DNA of 64,000 nucleotides from NCBI GenBank assembly GCA_014584315.1, contig JACTNA010000027.1, positions 62,001-126,000 on the forward strand. Direction: 5' to 3'. Under the pieces are notes generated by a model. It was not told the DNA's origin, made no database searches, and saw only the letters and a list, made by a program, of their open reading frames with translations. Below, piece after piece: positions 57,501 to 64,000 of the stretch (position 1 is its first letter; every line of letters begins with the position of its first letter). A program made the position numbers and the translations under genes. The stretch is from Planctomycetota bacterium. Its GTDB lineage: Bacteria > Planctomycetota > Phycisphaerae > Phycisphaerales > UBA1924.

Positions 57501-58490
57501 ATGACCGATTCACGTCCGGTTGCGCGGTCCGCCTCGCCTGTCATCGCCGTCACGCGACGCATCCCCGGCACGCTCCGCGTCGGCGGGGCCTCGATCCGAG
57601 TCGCGGGCGACAAAGTCCTGTCAACGCCGGAGTTGCGTGACTTTGCCCGGGGGGCGACCGTCCTCGTCACCATGTACACCGACCGCGTTGACGACGCGCT
57701 GCTGGAGGCCGCCGGACCGCAGTTACGGGGGGTCTGCAACTTCGCGGTCGGTGTGGACAACTTCGACTTCGATGCCTGCCGACGCCGCGGCGTGATCGTC
57801 ACGAACACCCCGGATGCGGTTACGGAGGGGACCGCGGACATGGCCTGGGCCTTGGCGTTGGCCGTCGCCCGCAGGGTGGTCGAGGGGGACCGCTTCGCCC
57901 GCTCCGGTGGCTGGAATCGCCACGGCCCGCTCGGGATGGCCGAGTTCATGGGTCTGGATTTCACGGGCCGGACACTGCTGATCGTGGGAGCCGGCCGGAT
58001 CGGGTTCGCGACCGCGATGCGGTCGCGGGGGTGGGGCATGCGCGTGCTGTATGTCGCGCGGTCGCGGCACTGGGAGTTCGAACTGGCCCCCCTCGCCGCC
58101 GAGCGGGTGTCGCTGGAGGAGGGCCTGGCCCGGGCCGACCTCGTGAGTGTTCATGTTCCACTCACGCCGGAAACGCGCCACATCATCGACGCGAGGGCGA
58201 TCGACCTGATGAAGCCGACCGCCATCCTCGTGAACACGGCCCGCGGCCCGGTGATCGACGAGGCAGCGCTCGCCGAAGCCCTCAAGCAACGGCGCATCTG
58301 GGGCGCGGGGTTGGACGTCTTCGAGCGCGAGCCGGAGGTTCATCCCGGACTGCTTGGGCTGGACAGCGTGGTGATGACTCCGCACCTGGGCAGCGCAGCC
58401 GTCCGCTACCGCGAGATGATGACGGAGATGGTCGCCGAGAACGCGGCCGCGATCCTCGAAGGGCGCGAGCCGCCGAACCGGGTGTGCTGA
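57501..58490 (+). CDS. D-2-hydroxyacid dehydrogenase, glyoxylate/hydroxypyruvate reductase type
   Basis: 329 aa. The NAD-binding motif is TLLIVGAGRIGFATAMRSRG. Catalytic residues are Arg in LVNTARGPVIDE, Glu in GLDVFEREPEVHP and His in VMTPHLGSA. The substrate domain contains VCNFAVGVDNFDFDACRRRG and VTNTPDAVTEGTADMAWAL. The pattern fits GyaR/GhrB-like glyoxylate reductases better than SerA, which would carry an ACT domain. The ATG at 57501 is chosen from the leaderless -10 spacing and family length. It is convergent with the TSCPD gene (3-nt gap). Confidence 0.93.
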   Translation: MTDSRPVARSASPVIAVTRRIPGTLRVGGASIRVAGDKVLSTPELRDFARGATVLVTMYTDRVDDALLEAAGPQLRGVCNFAVGVDNFDFDACRRRGVIVTNTPDAVTEGTADMAWALALAVARRVVEGDRFARSGGWNRHGPLGMAEFMGLDFTGRTLLIVGAGRIGFATAMRSRGWGMRVLYVARSRHWEFELAPLAAERVSLEEGLARADLVSVHVPLTPETRHIIDARAIDLMKPTAILVNTARGPVIDEAALAEALKQRRIWGAGLDVFEREPEVHPGLLGLDSVVMTPHLGSAAVRYREMMTEMVAENAAAILEGREPPNRVC

Positions 58491-58493
58491 GCG

Positions 58494-58898
58494 TTACCGG
58501 CGGGTCCGCGTCGCGAAGTGGAGTTCCAGGTACCGCGCGACGTAGTCCACGATCGACTCGGCCTCCGGGATGTCCGGGTTGCTCGTGGCCCCGAGCGGCT
58601 CGAACCGCATGCCCTTGAAGCGGACGACGGCCTCCTCGACCGACAGCCCGTGCTGGATCGCGAGGCTGAACGCCCGGCAGAACGCTTGCGCCATGCCTGA
58701 GAGGGCCGTGCCTTCCTTGGAGATCTTGAGGAAGATCTCGCCCGGTCGGCCGTCGGGGTAGAGGCCGATGGTCAGGTAGCCCTCGTGCCGATCCACGCGG
58801 AACTTGTGCGTGACGGAATCCCGTGTCGTCGGCAGCGCAGCGCGTGTGGCGATCATCGGGGACTGTTCCTCGTGCTCGCGGGGCGGCCTGCCGGTCAT
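58494..58898 (-). CDS. Stand-alone TSCPD domain, like the C-terminus of B12-dependent ribonucleotide reductase
   Basis: 134 aa. After about 25 variable residues it reads RDSVTHKFRVDRHEGYLTIG, LYPDGRPGEIFLKISKEGTA, LSGMAQAFCRAFSLAIQHGL and RFKGMRFEPLGATSNPDIPE. This is the order of the TSCPD domain at the end of NrdJ, where it lacks catalytic residues. As a separate small protein it could assist a ribonucleotide reductase encoded elsewhere. The ATG at 58898 has TACGGT exactly 6 nt upstream (leaderless pattern); an ATG at 58856 with GAGGAA is the alternative. Confidence 0.85.
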   Translation of the reverse strand: MTGRPPREHEEQSPMIATRAALPTTRDSVTHKFRVDRHEGYLTIGLYPDGRPGEIFLKISKEGTALSGMAQAFCRAFSLAIQHGLSVEEAVVRFKGMRFEPLGATSNPDIPEAESIVDYVARYLELHFATRTRR

Positions 58899-59056
58899 CA
58901 GGACACCGTAGCCCGCCGGATGCCGATTCGACCGTCCCGGAGCGGGGTCGATATCGGCCCCGCCAAGGGCCGCTGTCCAGTTATTCGCGCCCGCAGGGCG
59001 CCTCCAGACCCCGAGAGGGTTGCTCCGGGGCCTCGAAGGGTCGATACTTCCCCGGC

Positions 59057-59410
59057 GTGTCACGGCCTAGCCATACCCAGCCCGACGCTTCGGCTCCGCG
59101 AGGGGCATCCATCGGCCTGCCGGTGCTGATGCTCGTTGCGCTCGCCATGAGCCTCGCTTCGGCCGCGTTGGAGGCGTCCGGCCCGGGTCGCCCCGCCGTC
59201 CGCATCGAGTTGCGGGGGCTGGTTGAGGGCGCACCGGTCGGGCAGGCGTCCTTTGCCGTTCGAACGGGCGCCCGTCCGGATGAACGGCAGCCCCTTCCCG
59301 CGGCGGTGGCCGCGCTGGGAACGCCGATCTGGCACGAGGCGGACACCCCCGCGTGCCGGACGTGCCTTCTCCCGACGCAGCTCGACCTGCCGCCACCCGC
59401 GCGGTGCTGA
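59057..59410 (+). CDS. Small hypothetical membrane-anchored protein
   Basis: 117 aa from a GTG at 59057. One hydrophobic helix (IGLPVLMLVALAMSLASAAL, residues about 18-37) is followed by about 80 soluble residues, ending with a CRTCLLPTQLD motif and a terminal Cys. GATACT lies 8 nt before the GTG; the ribosome site is weak. No family is recognised. The open frame and the signal-anchor-like helix make it plausible, but it could be spurious. It lies 146 nt upstream of secA on the same strand. Confidence 0.4.
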   Translation: MSRPSHTQPDASAPRGASIGLPVLMLVALAMSLASAALEASGPGRPAVRIELRGLVEGAPVGQASFAVRTGARPDERQPLPAAVAALGTPIWHEADTPACRTCLLPTQLDLPPPARC

Positions 59411-59556
59411 GCCGTCGTCGCGTCGGCGCGTCCGTGCTGCGCCGGTCCCGCATCCGTGCGTCATCATCGGGTCACAACCCACCATCCACGCTCGTCCGCG
59501 GTGTCGCCCCCATCGGGCCGACAGACCGCGTGCCGAAAGCAGAAAGAGAATCCATC

Positions 59557-62500
59557 ATGCCTGCACAGCAGGGCATCCCGCTCGTCGGCCCCATCCTGAA
59601 CCGCATCATCGGCTCGCGCAACGAGCGGTTCGTCCGCAAGTACACGGCCCGGGTCGAGGCCATCAACGCGTTGGAGGCGGACATCGCCCGCCTGTCGGAC
59701 GCGCAGATCCGGGCGAAGACGGCGGAACTGCGGGAGCGCATCGCCGGCGGGACGAGGGCGGACGACATCTTGGTCGAGGCGTTCGCCGTCGCGCGCGAGG
59801 CGATGGACCGGGCGGTCGGCATCCGCAACATCCTCAATCCCGCGCACGGCTTCGATCCGTCGCGGCTCCCGCCCGCCGCGCGTTCCGTGTTCGACCGCGT
59901 GAAGGCCGAGGCTGATGCGCTGCCGGTGATCATCCCGAAGACGTGCCTCGTCGAGCCTGGCAAGCCCGCCCCGCAAGGCGAGCCTGACGAGAAGGACGAG
60001 TTTCTGGGGTGCGCCGAGCCGGTTCCGGGGTGGGCGCGGGTCGAGTTCCCGGTGGAGTTGTACCGCGCGGTCCGTGACCTGTACCCGGAGAGCAAGCCGC
60101 CGTTCCGTGCGCGCCCCTTCGACGTGCAGTTGATCGGCGGCATGGTGCTGAGCCAGGGCAAGATCGCGGAGATGAAGACGGGCGAGGGGAAGACGATCGT
60201 CGCGCCGCTGGCGACGTACCTCGCGTGCCTGCAGCGGTTCCAGGTCCACGTCGTGACGGTGAACGACTACCTCGTGCAGCGCGACCGCGACTGGACGTTC
60301 CCGTTCTTCCACGCCCTGGGGCTGACGGTCGGCGCGATCCACCCGATGCACATCCAGCCCGAGGACCTGAAGCGGTGGATGTACCGGTGCAACGTGGTCT
60401 ACGGCACGACCGCCGAGTTCGGCTTCGACTACCTCCGCGACAACATGAAGCGGTCGGTCGAGCAGCAGGTGCAGCGCAAGCGGCAGTTCGCGATCGTGGA
60501 CGAGGTGGACTCGATCCTGATCGACGAAGCCAGGACGCCGCTCATCATTTCGGGCGCGGCCCACGAGGAGCAGCCGCGCTACGAACTGGCGGATCGGCTG
60601 GCCCGCCACCTCGTCGAGAAGCACAAGCCCTGGGCCGAGGCGGACGCGGAAGTGCAGCGGTGCAAGGAGCGCATCAAAGGGCTGGAGGGCGACATCCGGC
60701 AGGTGCGCGACCGCGGGCGGATCCCCGACCTGCAGAAGCAACTCGCCGCCGCCAAGCGCGACCTGCCCGACCTGGAGCGCCAGCGCGACAAGTACACGCA
60801 GTTCTACGACGCGCAACTCGACCGCAAGCAGTGCCACCTGACGCACGACGGGATCGCGGAGGCGCAGCGGGCGGCGGGCGTGGGGTCGTTCTACGTCGAC
60901 GAGAACATGGACGTGCCGCACCTGCTGGAGAACGCCCTGCGGGCGCACGTCATCTACCAGCGCGACCGCGACTACGTCGTTCTCGACGTGCCCGATCGCT
61001 TCACGGGCCGGTCCGAGCCGAGCATCGTCATCGTGGACGTGAACACGGGCCGCCCGATGGTGGGGCGGCAGTGGTCGGACGGGCTGCACCAGGCGGTCGA
61101 GATCAAGGAGCGCGTGCCGGTCAAGCAGGAGACGCAGACGATCGCGACGGTCACAATCCAGAACTTCTTCAAGATGTACCGGCGCCTCTCGGGCATGACC
61201 GGCACGGCGGACACCGAGGCGCAGGAGTTCCACGACATCTACAAGCTGGACGTCGTCAGCATCCCCACGAACAAGCCCGTCACGCGGCGCGACTACGACG
61301 ACCTCGTCTTCCTGCGCGTGCGGGACAAGTGGGAGACGATCGTCGACGAGATCAAGGCGTTCCACGACGTGGGCCGGCCGATCCTCGTCGGCACCACCAG
61401 CGTCGAGAAGAGCGAGACGCTCGGGCAGATGCTCGCCCGCAAGCACCAGATCAAGCACGAAATCCTCAACGCCAAGCAGCACGAGCGCGAGGCTCACGTC
61501 ATCGCCGAGGCCGGTTCGCTCGGCGCGGTCATGATCGCCACGAACATGGCCGGCCGCGGCACCGACATCCGCCTCGGGCGGTTCACCCGCGAGCAGCTGC
61601 TGGACCACTGGCTGCGGCGCGGCATCTGCTCGCGCGACCTCACGGTGAGCGCGAGCGAGGACGAACTGCGCGAGAACGTCTACCGCAAGATCGCGCCGCA
61701 GGAACTCGGCCTCAAGAAGCGCGAGGCCGAGGAGATGCCGTTCGCCGAACTCGAACTGCGCCTGCTCCGGCACTGGGCGGAGAAGCACACCTGGATCGGG
61801 GGCAAGGCCGTCGAGACCGGCACGGCCGACGAACTGCGCGCCGAACTGGACGCCACCGGACGCTGCCTCCTGCACCGCATCCGCTGGTTCGAGGACATCG
61901 AGGACATGGGCGGGCTGCACGTCATCGGCACCGAGCGCCACGAGAGCCGGCGCATCGACAACCAGTTGCGCGGCCGCTCCGGCCGACAGGGCGACAAGGG
62001 GTCCAGCCGGTTCTTCGTCTCGCTCGAAGACGACCTGATGAAGATGTTCGCGGGCGAGACGACGATGCGCATCCTGTCGCGGCTCGGGATGAAGGAGGGC
62101 GACGCGATCGAGCACCCGATGCTCTCCAAGAGCGTCGAACGCGCCCAGCGCAAGGTCGAGGAGCGGAACTTCCAGGTCCGCAAGAACATCCTCGAATACG
62201 ACGAGGTCATGGAGCACCAGCGGCAGTACTTCTACGGCCTGCGCCAGCGGGTCCTCGAGGGGCGCGATGTCCGCGGCCTGATCTTCGAGTACATCGAGGA
62301 GGCCGTCGACGACGCCTGCGCCGAGTACCTCGCCCCGGGCTACGCCGCCGAGTGCGTCGCCGAGTTCGCCCGCGAGCGGCTCGACTGCTCCGTGCCGCCC
62401 GAGCGCCTGCGCGGCAAGGACGCGAGCGAGATGGACACCGTCGTCCGGCGCGTCGCCGTCGAGGAAGTCCGGCACATGATCGACGTGACGCTCGGTGAGT

Positions 62501-63783
62501 ACATGCCCGTCGAAGGCTCGGAGGTGAGCGTCGACTTCGACTCCGCGGGCCTCATCAACTGGGCGAAGTCCCGCTTCGGCGTCGAGCTCGACGCGGCCGA
62601 ACTCCGCGAGGGGGGCGCGCAGGAGCGCCGCGCCGTCTTCGAGCGGCTCTGCGAGGCCGCCGAACGCCGCATCCAGCAGGCCGACCTCACAGGCATCTCG
62701 CAGTTCATCGAGGCCGACTACGGCGTGCGCCGTCTCTCGGACTGGGTCAAGAACAAGTTCGGGTTCGAGATCACGCCCGACGCCCTCCGCGAGGCCGTCG
62801 AGGACGAGGAGCGCACGCCGCAGATGCTCATCATGGAGCAGGCGGAGAAACTCTACGAACGGCGCGAGGTCGAGTACCCGGTGGACTTCATGATGCAGTT
62901 GACGATGAACGCCGCCCGGCAGTCGCCGGCCGAGGCCCTGCGCCAACTCGCGGACTGGGCCAACCGCCGCTTCGGCCTGAACTGGACCGAGGAGCGCGTC
63001 CGCACCAACCCGCCGCAGCGCATCCGGGCCGAACTGCTCGAGGCCTCGCAGCGGTTCGTGCGCGAGCGCGTGATCGAGAAGGAGATCGAGGCCGCGCTCG
63101 CCTGCCCGGACGACGCGAGCCTGGACCGGCACCTCACCCAGCGTTTCGGCGTCGGGCTGCCCGACCGGCTCCGCTACCTCGAACCGGCCGAGCGACCCGA
63201 CGCCATCCGCGCCCGCGTCGAGAACCTGCTCCGCGCCGAACTGCTCTACCTCGAGCGCACGATCCTGCTCGAAATCTTCGACGGCGCGTGGAAGGACCAC
63301 CTCTACGCGATGGATCAACTCCGCGACGCGATCGGCTTCCGCGCCTTCAGCCAGCGCGACCCTCGCATCGAGTACAAGCGCGAAGGCTCCCGCCTCTTCG
63401 GCGACATGAACGAGGGCATCCGCGACCGTGTTACCGATTACGTCTTCAAGGCACGCCTCATGCCGGGCGGAGGCCCCGGCGGACCGGGCGGGGGAGGCGG
63501 GGGGATGGGCGCTCCGACGCAGCCGCAGCCGCGGCGTCCGGCCGTCCAACCCGTGGCCGCCTCCCCGCAACGCCCGTCCGGATCGCCGCCCATGACGCCC
63601 GTCGGCGGATCGATCATCGGACCGGGGCTTGACGCGCGCCCGACGGCCCAGCCAGGCCCCGCGGCCACCCCACAGGCGCAGGACGGGGCCGGAGAGGGCG
63701 GCAAGGACGACCCGGATTCCACCGGTGAGGAGGCCGCACGGGCAGCCCTCGCCGCCGATCGGAAGGAGCCTCGCAAGCGTTGA
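59557..63783 (+). CDS. secA: Preprotein translocase ATPase SecA, exceptionally long
   Basis: 1408 aa (E. coli SecA has 901). All motor motifs are present: Walker A MKTGEGKT (about 206-213), DEVDSILIDEARTPLIISG (about 315-333), NMAGRGTDIRLG (about 661-672) and NQLRGRSGRQGDKGSS (about 801-816). The scaffold helix end is MDQLRDAIGFRAFSQRDPRI. The extra length lies in an insertion of about 100 residues before Walker A, a coiled coil in the crosslinking domain, about 70 residues in the second nucleotide fold, about 220 residues of four W..FG repeats (991-1250), and a Pro/Gly-rich tail without the C-terminal zinc motif. ATG at 59557; weak AG-rich ribosome site. Confidence 0.97.
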   Translation: MPAQQGIPLVGPILNRIIGSRNERFVRKYTARVEAINALEADIARLSDAQIRAKTAELRERIAGGTRADDILVEAFAVAREAMDRAVGIRNILNPAHGFDPSRLPPAARSVFDRVKAEADALPVIIPKTCLVEPGKPAPQGEPDEKDEFLGCAEPVPGWARVEFPVELYRAVRDLYPESKPPFRARPFDVQLIGGMVLSQGKIAEMKTGEGKTIVAPLATYLACLQRFQVHVVTVNDYLVQRDRDWTFPFFHALGLTVGAIHPMHIQPEDLKRWMYRCNVVYGTTAEFGFDYLRDNMKRSVEQQVQRKRQFAIVDEVDSILIDEARTPLIISGAAHEEQPRYELADRLARHLVEKHKPWAEADAEVQRCKERIKGLEGDIRQVRDRGRIPDLQKQLAAAKRDLPDLERQRDKYTQFYDAQLDRKQCHLTHDGIAEAQRAAGVGSFYVDENMDVPHLLENALRAHVIYQRDRDYVVLDVPDRFTGRSEPSIVIVDVNTGRPMVGRQWSDGLHQAVEIKERVPVKQETQTIATVTIQNFFKMYRRLSGMTGTADTEAQEFHDIYKLDVVSIPTNKPVTRRDYDDLVFLRVRDKWETIVDEIKAFHDVGRPILVGTTSVEKSETLGQMLARKHQIKHEILNAKQHEREAHVIAEAGSLGAVMIATNMAGRGTDIRLGRFTREQLLDHWLRRGICSRDLTVSASEDELRENVYRKIAPQELGLKKREAEEMPFAELELRLLRHWAEKHTWIGGKAVETGTADELRAELDATGRCLLHRIRWFEDIEDMGGLHVIGTERHESRRIDNQLRGRSGRQGDKGSSRFFVSLEDDLMKMFAGETTMRILSRLGMKEGDAIEHPMLSKSVERAQRKVEERNFQVRKNILEYDEVMEHQRQYFYGLRQRVLEGRDVRGLIFEYIEEAVDDACAEYLAPGYAAECVAEFARERLDCSVPPERLRGKDASEMDTVVRRVAVEEVRHMIDVTLGEYMPVEGSEVSVDFDSAGLINWAKSRFGVELDAAELREGGAQERRAVFERLCEAAERRIQQADLTGISQFIEADYGVRRLSDWVKNKFGFEITPDALREAVEDEERTPQMLIMEQAEKLYERREVEYPVDFMMQLTMNAARQSPAEALRQLADWANRRFGLNWTEERVRTNPPQRIRAELLEASQRFVRERVIEKEIEAALACPDDASLDRHLTQRFGVGLPDRLRYLEPAERPDAIRARVENLLRAELLYLERTILLEIFDGAWKDHLYAMDQLRDAIGFRAFSQRDPRIEYKREGSRLFGDMNEGIRDRVTDYVFKARLMPGGGPGGPGGGGGGMGAPTQPQPRRPAVQPVAASPQRPSGSPPMTPVGGSIIGPGLDARPTAQPGPAATPQAQDGAGEGGKDDPDSTGEEAARAALAADRKEPRKR

Positions 63784-63863
63784 TCCCCCCGGGAAGGTGT
63801 CCCCACGCCGGAACGGAAGGCGGTGGGGGGGCGTATGTCTGGGAGAGGGCGTCGCCCGGGGGT

Positions 63864-63869
63864 TATGCT
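63864..63869 (+). promoter_or_regulatory. -10-like element before the terminal pseudopilin gene
   Basis: TATGCT lies 44 nt before the ATG at 63914; no clear -35 is seen. Confidence 0.35.
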
Positions 63870-63913
63870 TCGCCTGTCCTCCGCCTCGCGGCGGCACGCC
63901 AGGGAGAATCGAC

Positions 63914-64000
63914 ATGACGGAGAGACTGGGAGTTTCGCCGGCGACACGGTCGGCCTTCACACTCGTCGAACTGCTGGTCGTCGTGGCGATCCTGGCGTTG
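63914..64000 (+). CDS. Pseudopilin-like protein, N-terminal fragment cut by window edge
   Basis: 29 codons visible. MTERLGVSPATRSAFTLVEL is followed by LVVVAIL, a prepilin leader with the conserved Glu at +5 and the start of the hydrophobic helix. AGGGAG lies 8 nt before the ATG. It continues beyond the window. As in most pilin-like proteins here, Ala precedes the cleavage position. Confidence 0.85.
   Translation, partial: MTERLGVSPATRSAFTLVELLVVVAILAL

Noticed and set aside
63784..63835. Terminator after secA
   Set aside because: A GC-rich imperfect hairpin is present, but no T-tract follows on the plus strand.
59464..63960. Very long minus-strand open frame opposite secA
   Set aside because: Same reason; it exists because third positions of secA codons are almost always G or C.

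Overview
The window is one contiguous piece of a high-GC bacterial chromosome, densely coded on both strands. It looks like a planctomycete, most likely of the Phycisphaerae. Support comes from several lineage-typical features: pseudopilins with [14 protein letters not shown] leaders and H-x9/10-DG tails; a secreted protein with the planctomycete LEPR-XLL-like N-terminus; a PEP-CTERM-like protein; and paired dockerin-type DFNGD repeats at the C-termini of three exported proteins. I see no phage, insertion sequence, plasmid or CRISPR signature. The window reads as core chromosome with a large exported and surface protein inventory.

Layout. 0-2.4 kb (minus): a MATE exporter cut by the window edge, a B12-binding/MeaB-type GTPase fusion and a glycine-rich RRM protein. 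2.6-10.3 kb: a pseudopilin-like protein, a ribosome hibernation factor, a fibro-slime protein, a TPR lipoprotein, a divergent osmC/tetR pair and a PEP-CTERM protein. 10.6-12.4 kb: the catalytic subunit of an acyl-CoA mutase whose substrate-pocket residues look like isobutyryl-CoA mutase. It is the probable partner of the B12/MeaB protein 9 kb away. 12.5-17.4 kb: membrane proteins, including two related planctomycete proteins, one broken by an in-frame TGA. 17.4-21.5 kb: 3-hydroxybutyryl-CoA dehydrogenase, a TPR-recX pair, a lipoprotein-rhodanese pair and a zinc alcohol dehydrogenase. 21.5-25 kb: a MarR regulator with a Cys/His tail, a thioredoxin-like protein and a CopA copper ATPase. 25-29.5 kb: a peptide ABC importer (binding protein and two permeases, no ATPase). 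30-32.5 kb: a cupredoxin-dockerin protein and rpsB-tsf.

32.8-41.5 kb is a ten-gene operon for a type II secretion / type IV pilus-like machine: PilZ protein, GspE, GspF, five pilin-like proteins, a GspL-like PilM-PilN fusion, and PilO- and PilP/GspC-like proteins, mostly joined by ATGA/GTGA overlaps. It has no secretin and no prepilin peptidase. tRNA-Val(CAC) follows. 41.9-48 kb is a DNA-damage mutagenesis cassette: an SRAP-domain protein, then imuA-imuB-dnaE2. 48-56.6 kb encodes exported proteins: a GH13 amylase, a pseudopilin-like protein, an internally duplicated dockerin protein and an LEPR-XLL beta-repeat protein. 56.8-64 kb: an HU protein with a lysine-rich tail, a D-2-hydroxyacid dehydrogenase, a stand-alone TSCPD domain, a very long SecA with four tandem internal repeats, and the start of another pseudopilin.

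Two themes cross the window. First, at least seven genes that lack a convincing Shine-Dalgarno have a TAnnnT hexamer exactly 6 nt before the start codon, which suggests leaderless transcription is common here. The recognisable -10 elements elsewhere are mostly TACGAT/TACCGT/TACGCT. Second, many proteins carry lineage-specific insertions or extensions: SecA, the ABC permease, HU and the acyl-CoA mutase. All calls were made by eye; no database search was run.
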